DNA of 64,000 bases from positions 36,093,322 to 36,157,321 of the forward strand of contig CM046300.1 of the NCBI GenBank assembly GCA_025267735.1, in the 5' to 3' direction. Positions within the stretch are counted from its first letter, which is position 1. The number at the start of each line of letters is the position of its first letter. Below are positions 25,481-36,200 of this stretch, in pieces. The translations under genes and the position numbers were made by a program. Origin of the DNA: Mactra quadrangularis. Lineage: Eukaryota; Mollusca; Bivalvia; Venerida; Mactridae. The notes under the pieces were generated by a model. That model was not told the DNA's origin and searched no databases. It saw only the letters and a list, made by a program, of their open reading frames with translations.

Positions 25481-25630
25481 ATGGCAGCCTCCAGTGCAAA
25501 TACATTTGACTCTCGACGCAAAACATTTTTTTTGGCCACCAGTTCTTTACTATGTCTATGTGGGCAGCAATTAGTATACACCTTTCTGCCTAGCATCGCG
25601 TCGGTATCATCAAAATCTGACGAGAAATAA
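25481..25630 (+). CDS. Unidentified 49-codon ORF downstream of a TATA-like promoter
   Basis: Starts at 'aaaATGG' (25481) with MAASSANTFDSRRKTFFL and ends at a stop at 25628-25630. It has one hydrophobic run near the middle. An in-frame upstream ATG at 25442 would add 13 residues. I do not recognise it. It could be a small protein, a first exon, or a relic of a DNA transposon whose promoter-like end precedes it. Confidence 0.2.
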   Translation: MAASSANTFDSRRKTFFLATSSLLCLCGQQLVYTFLPSIASVSSKSDEK

Positions 25631-27080
25631 AAGACTTACAGCTCTTTAAAAGTCGATGCTGCCTTTTCACTTTTTTCTTCTTTAAACCGTAGCATTTGTG
25701 AGGCCAAAGTCTCGTGGTATTGCCATCGTGACAATGGTACGTGAGCTTTTATCACCACTTAATAAATTTTCTTACATTCATGTAGAATTAATTACATACT
25801 TTCAGCTTCAATATCTAGCATTCTACAAGCACGTGTGTGTTACCATATAGATTTCTCTACTAGGATTTTGCACACAAAAATTTCTTAATCACGCTAATTA
25901 TACTTTTTGCTGATATATAACTTTTTTGTTTTCAATAATTATACTGTGTTGATTAGATGACGTCATTAATAATGTAAATTATAAAGAATTAACGATGGAA
26001 TATCTATCAAAAGATTTCAGAAAAAAAAACTTATACACAGAATCTACATTGTTTAAATTCTGCAGTATCGCAGATGATTTGACAAATTTACTAATTCTGT
26101 GAGAATTCTTCGACAATTCTTGTGATTTTTAGCTCAGTTGTTTCCAACATAACAAATTGTCATATATTGACAGAACGGCAAGAAAAATCCATCTTTTCCC
26201 AAGAATTTCGATCCAGGCATTATTTCTTCAATTAATATCGTGAATATCGTCTTTGACGGGGGTATTAAGTGATCTGCCGCGAATTTGCAATTCGTCACTT
26301 CTTTCTGGGCAATTATTTGACATCTCCATATGCGGAATTTTCCATGATATTGACTCACAAAATGATGATGATATCTTTAAAAGCGACAGACAAGAAAATA
26401 TTTCCAAGAACTTGTGACCCCCGTGCCCCCATTAGTCGCTCAAATTACTGAGATGCCCCACGAAATCGTCTGTAAGCCTAAGATGAGTTTTGTCGTCTAT
26501 TATAGCGAGAACTATTTATTGGGGGTTATCAATTTTCACGCCTTTATAATTCCGAATATAATTCTAGAGTAGTGCAAGTATTTTCTATTGTCTGTAAATG
26601 GGAGATTAGTGTCTCCTATGATCACGTGACCATAATTATCACGTGATTGAATCACGTGATTTAGTATCGAACAGGCATTTTGATGTTTTCTTCACATTAA
26701 GGCTAATATGGATATATCTAAAGTAGATGTCTATACGTTTACCAATACACTAGACGGACATTGAAAGCCTCGTCTTTCTGAACATTGAAAGGACAGAGTG
26801 TACAGTCTACTATTGGTCTAGAAGAACACTGAACACAACTACCGATCAAGGAGTTACGGTAGCAAGTGGACACATTGCATGGCTACCTTGGTCGAGTGTG
26901 GTCATGAAAGATATTTTCTGCAGTCATTTTACTTTTCATTTTTTTGTATCAATGAGAAGAAAATAAAGGGACAAAGAAGTGTTATGACTCAATTTTCCAC
27001 TTGCGCAACCAGTGAAGACATACGAAAATGATTAAAAGATTAGTAGTTCAGTAGTAACAAAACAAAGAAGTTTATTTCAA
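25631..27080. other. Intergenic stretch
   Basis: Contains the E-box cluster at 26622-26659. Overlapping short ORFs near 26134-26451 on both strands show no recognisable domain. Confidence 0.5.
26622..26659. promoter_or_regulatory. Cluster of three TCACGTGA E-boxes
   Basis: The octamer TCACGTGA occurs at 26622-26629, 26639-26646 and 26652-26659, within 38 bp. TCACGTGA is the classic high-affinity site of MITF/TFE-type and related bHLH-zip factors. No coding exon is recognised next to it, so its target is unknown. Confidence 0.5.
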
Positions 27081-27089
27081 ACTCGGAGC

Positions 27090-27490
27090 CAATCTCCGTA
27101 AACAGATATCCTGTAGAGCGTTGTCGTACAGGATCTCTACTTTCTCCGTGGAAGGTCACGTCGAGATGAACTTTGTGTCGACCAATCAATGCATAGCTTT
27201 CATCTAGACGAAAGCACTATTAATCCCTTTTGATTTCGTAATTTCTATTTTAGACCAAGTTTTGCATGCTAATTTAACAGCGGTATTTTTCACAGTCTGC
27301 GATTGGGCTGCTCATTTCAAATTGCATGACGTAGACGATGTAAACAAGTTACGTATCATATCGTCATGAATATTATGATGAGAAAAGGTCGCCTGAACGT
27401 GACCTTCGTTTGAAAAAGGCCAGATCTAAATTAGCGAGTATGCTAATTTCATGATTTTATGCTATTTTAGATCGGGTTTTAATCAGATTG
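27090..27490 (+). mobile_element. MULE-like non-autonomous element, copy 1, with 9-bp target duplication
   Basis: Starts CAATCTCCGTAAACAG and ends AATCAGATTG, so the outermost six bases are inverted (CAATCT...AGATTG). It is flanked by a perfect 9-bp direct repeat ACTCGGAGC (27081-27089, 27491-27499). A second copy in the same orientation lies at 60598-60990 with its own 9-bp duplication. The 9-bp duplication points to a Mutator-like family; no transposase is encoded. The inner part holds a small inverted pair around 'atcctgta...tacaggat'. Confidence 0.8.
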
Positions 27491-27499
27491 ACTCGGAGC

Positions 27500-28208
27500 T
27501 AATGAGGGACATTTTTAGGAGGGGAAACACACTATTTGCCTTATATAACTTCATACTAAAAATCTAAAAAAGTATCGTTCCACAGATTTATTACACAGGC
27601 ACTGTTTTAACTCTAATTTGCTAGTGAATATTAGCACACAAAATGTTCAATATGAAAATATTTTTGTCCATAAAAGAAGTTTTCAAACTGATTACGTAAT
27701 ATTATATAGAGCTAGGCGTGTTAACAATTTCATAGCTCATAGTGAGGGGAGTTCATTTCGACACCAATTGGAAGCTAGATGGTTATAATAAAATAACAAT
27801 AAAATGTCAAATTGTTGATGGTTAACCACAATTTCAATCCAAAAATATCCTTATATCATGAAATTTTCAATAGAAATATATTTTCAAAATCATTAATGAT
27901 GTCATGATGACGTCATATTGTTATACAGCAAACAGTATGTGGGAAGACAACTTTCAAACATGTAATATACCTTATTATACATATTGAATATCTCGCTGGT
28001 TAAGCGCAAAACGGTCGTAACTCTATTTTAAAAAAGTGTGAGTTACGACCGTTTTGCACTGAGCCCGCGATCTGTACTTAAAGATGTCATTGACCTGCCA
28101 TACAAAATTAACAGTGAATGTTGTAAATCCATATTGAAATATGGCCTTAGAGAAACTGCAGAAATGAATGGAGATTGAATTATTACAAGCTACTGATATT
28201 TGATAAAA
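27500..28208. other. Intergenic stretch with one hairpin
   Basis: AT-rich. Contains 'gatgacgtcat' near 27905 and the hairpin at 28006-28057. No gene recognised. Confidence 0.5.
28006..28057. repeat. Perfect 18-bp stem hairpin
   Basis: 'gcaaaacggtcgtaactc' (28006-28023) pairs exactly with 28040-28057 across a 16-nt loop. Partial complementarity continues for about 15 bp outward, so the full foldback may be longer. Confidence 0.75.
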
Positions 28209-28412
28209 TTAGTTCAGTGTGAATTCTAACAATTGTGATCCTCCATTCGGAGCACATCGGCTTTTTTCGTCTCTGATAAAAAAGTAATAACCGAAGTACT
28301 TGGAGTCGCAATTCAATGTCAGTTTTTTTTTCATTAGAAGTTCATATGTTTTTTTAGTCAAGTCAGGTGGGTGATTTACTTTCAGATGACCAGTGTTATT
28401 CATTAGGAACAC
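28209..28412 (-). CDS. Coding-like open segment, possible terminal exon of an unidentified gene
   Basis: The minus strand is open from about 28412 to TAA at 28209 with a protein-like composition (for example LTKKTYELLMKKKLTL, SKYFGYYFFIRDEKSR). There is an in-frame stop just 5' of it and no good start, which suits an exon. AG dinucleotides at its 5' end would leave two bases of a split codon, compatible in phase with the candidate first exon at 28878-28914. The acceptors are poor, and no homologous family comes to mind, so the two-exon model is tentative. Confidence 0.25.
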   Translation of the reverse strand: MFLMNNTGHLKVNHPPDLTKKTYELLMKKKLTLNCDSKYFGYYFFIRDEKSRCAPNGGSQLLEFTLN

Positions 28413-28877
28413 TTAACACATGTCATTGTCATCAACAACTTCTGTGCAATGCTGACGTAAAGTTCTATATTGGTTCCTGTGGAGAACTTTTAATTTTTAT
28501 TTGAAAAATAATTGTATTAAAAGGTAAACAGTTTAGGGGAGAAACTACATTTAAACTTTTTATCGGGAAACGCATATTGAAAATATAGGACCGTATAGTA
28601 AATGTTTTATTAGGACAACCAATGGTATCATATTTTTTATTAATTTCTTAATACCGGATGAGAATTTCATTGGAAAAAGAGGAATGGTAGAGCAAATTGA
28701 ATTGGTTGAAAATATAGGTAAACAATTGGCTTGGACAGCTGCGACGAAAAAAAGTAGAACAAAAGTGCATATTTAACTACATGTAGGCCTAAGCATCAAC
28801 GTTCTTTATGGTGCCTATCTTATCGCATAAACACACCTACACATCCACCTGCGATAAAACAACAGTCAAGTACTTAC

Positions 28878-28914
28878 GTTCATATCTTACAGTGATGAAC
28901 TTTTCTTTTGCCAT
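28878..28914 (-). CDS. Candidate first coding exon (MAKEKFITVRYE) of an unidentified gene
   Basis: On the minus strand, ATG at 28914-28912 in the context 'agacATGG' opens a frame of 12 codons (MAKEKFITVRYE) that runs into a strong donor 'gaac|gtaagt' after 28878. Upstream are two ETS-type sites and a CpG-containing GC-richer stretch, typical of a TATA-less promoter. The remaining exons would lie leftward; 28209-28412 is the only coding-like open segment I found there. Product unknown. Confidence 0.3.
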
Positions 28915-28977
28915 GTCTAAATATTGTAGCCCGATATAAACTGTCTGAATAGTGCATGACTTACACGCTGGTTCCGA

Positions 28978-29015
28978 CCGGAAATGGTGACAAACGCGGG
29001 GATGCTGACTTCCGG
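28978..29015 (-). promoter_or_regulatory. Pair of ETS-type sites upstream of the 28.9-kb candidate exon
   Basis: CCGGAAAT (plus strand, 28978-28985) and CCGGAAGT (minus strand, 29008-29015) face each other in a CpG-containing stretch 65-100 bp upstream of the ATG at 28914. Paired ETS sites of this kind are usual in animal housekeeping promoters. Confidence 0.35.
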
Positions 29016-29800
29016 TTAATCTATCTCAACAGACGCTGTACAGATCAAAATTTATAAGAGAAAATGACGTTTAAGAGAAAAATCACATGATCCGTACGAA
29101 ATGTTGAACGGATAACTTGACAAGATAATCATCGAAGAGAACTCGTCCTCAAACATTTCGTGACTTAGAGACCAAACTATAGTCAGGGAATCTATAATGA
29201 TCTCAATTTCTGTCAAAACAATATTCATCATCCGAAAATCTGACTTTTCTTCCAAAATTAACCCAGAAATGTAACTTCCTGATGACATTTCTAGACAAAG
29301 GGCTCGGAAAAATCAAATCAATATTGTAACGAACCGATGAAATTATTTTGTTGTCATCTGGATTAGCCATGGAGTATAACCATATTTGCATATTTTTATC
29401 AAAACTATTGAATTAGGCGCCGATTTTAGCAAAAACACGAGTGTGCGTGAGCTGCACACTAATGACAAAAACATTAGTAACAATAAAAACTAATGAAGCA
29501 GACGTTAGGGTCAAGGTCAAAGTTCGCTCGCCTTTCGCGTGGACAAAATCTTTTATTTGGCTTTTGTTTCTTGTTTAATCGCGAAATTATGTTTTTTGGA
29601 ACTCGATATTCGTAATAAGAAATTGAATCTTGTTAACTTAAAACAAGATGGCGTTAGTTCATGTAATGAAGATCTCTTAAGAATGATCCATTTTGTCCGT
29701 GGCAAAACTCTTATTAGTGCGAGTTTTAATCAAAGTACGATAACCAGACTTATTTTTGCTGGATTTAATGCCGAACAACATATTGAATAGGTTATATCAA
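29016..29800. other. Intergenic stretch
   Basis: Short unassigned ORFs only. 'tcaaggtcaaagttc' near 29510 resembles a nuclear-receptor half-site pair. Confidence 0.4.
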
Positions 29801-29937
29801 GGCGGTCAGTCAACCTACTCACTGTTCTTGGAAATGAATATCTGGATTTTGCTGTAAACCAGTTACTAGGCGCATACTGTCGTCAGTGACTGACAACTAA
29901 CCTATATAATTTAGAATTAGTAATGGGAGGGACAAGA
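29801..29937 (-). repeat. Dispersed SINE-related repeat, copy 2
   Basis: Shares 'ggtcagtcaacctactcact', 'cgtcagtgactgacaact' and 'gggaggga' in the same order as 3743-3990, with many substitutions. It lacks the 'gacgttaaac' tail. Confidence 0.65.
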
Positions 29938-31085
29938 CTTCGTAATACTATTAAATATATAAGACCTGATGGTTCCATTTAGAGGTCGTGTTAGTAGTAC
30001 TTTATTCGCAACATTACCAACATCCCTCATATAAATCAACCATCGAATTATTATTGCCGTGACTATATATAGAAAATTATGTCTTGAAGACCATTATTTA
30101 TCAAAACCACTTCTTTCCTTTAAAGAAGACCTATCATGTAGATTGTATTTTCTCCACAATTGTTCCAAATGCGATATTTCTAATCTGAAACATGGAAATG
30201 AAGAAAAACATTGGAATTTCATGTTTTTGCATTCGTACCAAGTGATGGCCATCGATCGGAAACAAAAAATCTCTTATTTGCAATTTAAAGTTTCCTTTCT
30301 AAAATGATTATTTCTTTCCATATGGCGACTGTTTTTATAAACTGTTTTTATTTGTTACTTTGATTTGACGATAAATTGCATAACGAGGAAATCATTTAGA
30401 ATGAGTTTCTAGCGAACATTTTGCAGGTTGAAAATTGTAAGTTATTATACTGAACCAATGTGTAAATGGAAATTTCTTAAAGACGCTGGGTGGATTTAAA
30501 CATTTGTTAGCAAGTTCTACGATCATGGTTCTTTAAACCAACGCTTCATGGATCAGGAGAATTTGGAATTGTTACTAATAAGTAATATAAACTAAAGAAA
30601 AATCACATTTCAACAAAACAAAATGACACGACTTGGAAGTAAATAGCACATTCCGACACATTTAAGGACATACTCAATTAAAAATTGACGTAATGTTGAA
30701 TAAAAGTAGTTGGAACTAATTGGATGGCGCGGTTTGTTTTCATGTGTGTCATGAAAAAACAAACTTTATGGCTATTTGAGTTGCGCTGCCTTCTTTTGAT
30801 ACATGTTTATTATATTAAATTGGCTATTGTAAGTTGGGTTAAGCAAATTTGATTATAAATGGTTTTACTATAAAGTAAAGATTTTGAAAGGGGAATAAAT
30901 TAGGTTATCCCAGCTGTCTTAATAATTATGTCATGTTTTTTATTATAATGTTTATTAAATTATGCGTCATTTATTATCAATATTATTATTAATATGTATG
31001 ATAAATGACAAAGTCATCATACATTTTGGTCTTTGTCAATCTATTATTCCATGTAGCATCAGAACAAGCCGCGTCAATAGTCAGT
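29938..31085. other. Intergenic stretch
   Basis: AT-rich. It includes small imperfect hairpins at 30731-30765 and 30966-31009. No gene or repeat identified. Confidence 0.5.
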
Positions 31086-31100
31086 AAAGGTTGACAAAAA

Positions 31101-31318
31101 GCCGCGGCCGTGGCGTAGTGGTTAGCATGTCTGACTTCGAATCCGGAGATCCGGGTTCGAATCCCGGTCGCGGCAGGTCATACCCTATACATGAGTTGTC
31201 GGCCTTGTGGTAGGGTAAGTTAGTACTGGTGATAGAAAAAGTGTCCAGGAAACCTATAGTAGAAAGAGCTGGCCGTCGTGTATATGACCTATATATGTGT
31301 TGAATGCGACGTTAAAAA
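31101..31318 (+). mobile_element. Complete tRNA-derived SINE with 12-bp target duplication
   Basis: The head folds as a tRNA: acceptor GCCGCGG pairs with TCGCGGC, with an A-box-like 'tggcgtagtgg' and a perfect B box 'gggttcgaatccc' (31101-31176). A tRNA-unrelated body of ~140 bp follows and ends 'gcgacgttaaaaaaa'. The direct repeat 'aaaggttgacaa' at 31086-31097 and 31319-31330 is the target duplication, proving retroposition. The anticodon region ('cttcgaa') is ambiguous, so I do not name the parental tRNA. The tail resembles that of the repeat at 3743-3990. Confidence 0.9.
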
Positions 31319-31928
31319 AAAGGTTGACAAGCTGGATTAGATTCCAGTAGTTGTGGTATATAAAAGTAATTTGAAGACAAAAGAGAAACAGGTATGACTG
31401 TATAAGAACTGATTGCATGTTGACATCAATTGTTCCTTTTCAATAACAATAACATCATTATAATGCCATTATTATTTCACTTTTTTACAAATTTGTAAAT
31501 ATTGTCAAAAAATTAATTACAAAATGTAATAGCGATATGGAACGCTAGAAACGGATAATGTATAATTTCAAAGGAAACAAGACACATTTAGAGAAAAATA
31601 GCATTGTACAAATAACTTTGTATAAAAGACATGATGTAAATTAAACCAGAATATTTCATTAAAAACCTATTGAAAACAAATTAATAGTGAAGCAATTACT
31701 TCATTTTGTAATTATTGACGAAGTGATCAATATATGCATAACATTATAAAATCCATTGTAACAAATGTGTCTATGCATTCATTATAAACAACTGAAATAC
31801 GTCTTCTTAGTCTATCATTTATTTAAAATTCATTCAGATTCGTTATGAACTACGCTTATATTTCATTATAGGTAAGTTTTTATTTCAGGTGACACGTGGC
31901 GCACAGAAACATCTGGTATACTGTATGC

Positions 31929-32133
31929 ATAGGCGGTTCTGGGGAGGGGTACGCCCCCCCTAAATTGCCCAAGCAAAGTTTTTTTCTATCATAAAATATG
32001 ATACTTATAGGAAATTGTATATAAATGTAAAAAAACAACAATAAGTTGCGAGACTGGGAGTACACTAATACCATGACATAACGTACAAAAAACAATGTTT
32101 ATTTTCCGCCCCTAACTAGAATGTTCCGCCTAT
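31929..32133. mobile_element. Short element with inverted 'ataggcgg' ends
   Basis: 'ataggcgg' at 31929-31936 and its reverse complement at 32126-32133 bracket ~205 bp with internal 'cgcccccccta' and 'ccgcccctaactagaa'. These are similar in style to the element at 20724-20968, so the two may be related. The inverted ends are short, so this is provisional. Confidence 0.4.
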
Positions 32134-33150
32134 AATATGGTCCGGTTATAATGAATATATACGTCATATGAAACCTGTTGATGACTTATAATACTCAGTA
32201 CATACGTGACGTACAAAACAGTTAATTAAGTACAGTTCCATTAAAAGTTTTCAGGTTTTGGGAAATTTATCTAAAATTCCTAAATTTCAATAATTTTTTG
32301 TAGAACCATTGTTTTTAATATATTTAGTATTGTATGAAATAAAATGAAAACAAATGCATCACCTTCATGTGAATCAGCATCTAACATCCCAAGCCCCCCC
32401 CCCCACCCATGCTCAGTGTATTTTTGTCCATAAACAAACTTTCAATAAAAGGTATTGGGGGGGGGGGGGGCTCACAAAGTAAAAAAGTCTCCAAACTTTT
32501 TTTGGCACTGTATTTTCATGAAGTACATGTATACTCCCAATCTAATGGAAGTGAATTTTAGTTTGAATAATCCCTATTAGCAAATAACTCAAGTTCATCT
32601 GTGACGTCAAAATCACCAGAAAGTTATCAAAAATCATTCGACAAAATAACGAGTTTGGTAAATTAGAAGTTAATTCAGAAAAAGGACTGATGGCGATTAC
32701 TGGATTACCAGCAAGCTTAATAAATACTAACTAGAAAGCTGTGTGTTGCTTTGCTGTACTATCAACCTGTTTAAGGAAAAATGCTTAAAATGTATTAACA
32801 AGTAAACATAATTTGCTAAAAAGTAGATTCTGTGGTATAACTTGGGACATTTGTCATTCATTAAAAATAACCTAAAAAATGAGCTAAATTTACTATGCAG
32901 TAATAATAAAACAAACAAATGGAGCATTTCTACAAGGGAAAACGATATACAACATTTTATGGAAATTGCTTTCAAATATATTCGCAGTATATCGCTACAA
33001 AGAAATGTCGGTTTTATAGAAAATGTGAATTTTCCGCTCATTTGAAGTCTATGACAAAATTTACCATTATTTCTTCAAAATTAATGAGAAAAGCGTCTCA
33101 GCACGGACACTCTTCAAAATAAAGACGAGGATTGTGATATAATGAATATC
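32134..33150. other. Intergenic stretch with opposed C and G tracts
   Basis: A C tract near 32394-32406 and a G tract near 32457-32471 could pair as a foldback. Overlapping short ORFs at 32727-33122 occur on both strands and look like chance. Confidence 0.45.
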
Positions 33151-33216
33151 ATTCGGAACAACCTCGGCGATCTTCCACGAAGATATGCATAGAAGATCGC
33201 CAAGGTAGTTCCGAAT
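33151..33216. repeat. 24-bp hairpin with two mismatches
   Basis: 33151-33174 ('attcggaacaacctcggc' and on) and 33193-33216 are reverse complements at 22 of 24 positions, with an 18-nt loop. It is GC-richer than its surroundings. Confidence 0.7.
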
Positions 33217-36200
33217 TAATGAATAACTAATGTTTCTACAACAACTACAACAAGGCGACGACAACAACATATCAATTGATACGTATATTCCAACATTAAG
33301 CTTTTTGTATGAACTCCTCTGATCCAATCAGTTCACGCTTATTGCGCATCGCAAATAAATATATCAGAATATTTTTTACGGAATGATACGGGATTACCCG
33401 ATGATAAACGAGTAGCACCAGAATACAACAGTATCCAATGTAAAACGAACAACGGCAGAATACGGAAAGTCCCGATGTTGTGAGGAAAATATCCGAAGTT
33501 TTACGATAGATGATCCGTCAGTTCAATGCTACTCTATGATTGACGTTATATGAAATCTATACTACGCCTGATTCCAATCGGCGAATCGTTGAAATGAAAA
33601 ATGACGAAACTACATTATTTCAGTAATATGACTTTTGAATATATTAAGGATATTTTTTCATTTTGAAGTATTCTATAAGACTGGAAGACAGAATTTGATA
33701 CATGGACTTTCTCATAGAAATAATTTGTGCTTAAGTAAGTGACATTGGATTTAATGTAAGAATATCATTGGACAGACATGCAAATATGTTTTGCTATAAA
33801 TGACTCAACCATATTGATGACGTCGTTCTGTCTTTTTCCTCAATTATTTAGATATCACATATTCTAAGCCTTTTTCTGCTTGAAATAGATATTTGAATAA
33901 GCATAATTTTGTGATTTTTACATTAATGTTTGTTGTTTTACGTATTTATGTATGATATATACACTAGTGAGAAAGGGTTGATGATTAGAAGTCGAGATTT
34001 CTATTTGTTTTTAGATTTTATGCTGTTTAACAATACTGCAAATTCCACCGTAATCTACACCAACAACTTATAATGGAAACACAAGTCATACCAGTATTTC
34101 TTTTTCTAGACTAATGATTAAATGACATTGAATATTGCACGACTCATACTTTTCTGTCACCAAAAGTTCAAAATGGTTCTTTTAATTTTGTTCATAAACT
34201 CTAATTTCCCTGCTCAAAAATTAAACGACTCCCTCTCTGAGACAACAAGCAACCGTGTATTAGTGTGCTTATTCCATCAGAAAAGTGAAACTCTTTAAGA
34301 GTGTTGATACTCTCTATTCTTTCTGAAGAACGAAGGCAACAACCACAACGCTTCTTAGACCAATACTTACCACGTAGTGCTTAATGTCCAAGACATAACA
34401 GCAATACAATAATACATTATTTTCTTCTATTAAATATATACAATCTTCATGAACTACTCTCTTTTATCAAATACATTTAATCTTCATAATTATACTACTT
34501 TAAAATTACTTTACTTTATTCAAACTGTTGAAAAAAGTAGACTCAATATTCGTTTATTCTTCCAAATAAAGTCCGATATCGTTGCCATATATGATGTACA
34601 ACAAGTTATTAGTTTCGGCCACACTTTCCTCTCCTGGAGTCTTGTATTAGGACATTTATCAGTTTTGTATATATACAATAAAGTACAGGATTGGCTAGAT
34701 AATATGTAATGTGTAATACATGCCTTTAGGTTCCATTAACATAGCGATCAAAGCAGCTGTATTATTCATTCCTTGTCAAATTGTCGTGTTATAGAGACTG
34801 ACCATATTCCACAGTGAAACGGGGAAATTTCCCATTAATGTATACACTGACAACAACCAGACACCCATAAATCATGCGATCAACATTCTACTTCTCATCT
34901 CCTATCGCCATCCAGTAGCTTCTCATTGAATATCATAAACATAACTTCATTATAACAAGATCGGAAATAGAAGCCGTAGGAATGTCACTGTTTTCTAACA
35001 TCATAAAGCTGGAACTTACAGCCGTTAGGCAATCTTTCTTTGACGTATCAGCTTCTTGAAATGGCGCCCTGAGTGTCGCCTCACGCGACCTCTCAACACA
35101 CTGGCATTGTGCTTCCGCAAACTTATTTAGTATCGTTGACAACCTTCCACGATCATCATTCTATTATCATTGATAAATGCCGTGTCGCTGAGTTCAATTA
35201 GGAGAGAATCAAATGAAAGAAATGAGTGTCATCGCTAATATGAATCTATAACGCAAGCGTCTCTATGATATGGAATATCAAGATATTTTGTCTCTGGGCG
35301 CATCGCCCGCGCGCATCATATCTAACGACGATTATGATTGGTCAATACGAATTGTGCTAGTCGTTTTGATTGGGCGTATTAATAATTTATATTTTTCTGG
35401 ATATGATTGACGTTTGGGAAATTATCGTTTTTCATATTCATATCTGTTATGATGTACAATTCTTCTGTATTGATCTGGAAATGTCCAACCCCGTCGAATA
35501 GTTGGCGACTGTGCACAGATATTTTATTGGTTATTATATGTGTATATGATAGCTTCTATTGGAAAGCAGTTTCTTAACAAGAGGCTTAGCAAATGAGAGA
35601 AAATATGGAGAAAATATGAAATGATGAAGTCATATCGAGCAATATAATTGGAAAAATTTGGCTGCTGTAATGTATTAACATAGCCAAGCCAATGCAAATT
35701 GTGTGATACTTTTATGTATTGTGGTATCGCAAGTTGGGCGTAGATGTGTCTCACTATTACTGATTGAATAATATAAGTCTGTGAAAAAATGTGTTTTATA
35801 CAATATATAAGAATATATAAAATCTATCAGAATATAAAAGAGAATATTGTCTGTAATACTAACCGTCATAAAATGTTCTTCAATCCTCGTTCGTCGTATA
35901 AAATTACTTCTAAGACCACGTGGACTTAGCTTAGACATTACATTCTTTGCTAGAAAGAAAGTAGTTCTGTGATTTATGCATATGTTGAATGTATTAATAC
36001 AGTAACAATATTAGAAGTCTGATATTCCACACACCCGGATCTTTGAAATGATATTGCAGACTTGACATGTTTATTGGGAAAACAATCATATTGTCAGCTA
36101 TTCAAATGCAGAGGCGACCATTTATTAGAAATGATAATCTCAAACGCCTTGTGTGTTTGTCATCAAATGAACAATTCGCGTCTCGACTAATTTCTCCTTT

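Noticed and set aside
31101..31176. Possible functional tRNA gene
   Set aside because: It folds well, but it is joined to a SINE body and poly-A tail with a target duplication, so it is the head of a retroposon.
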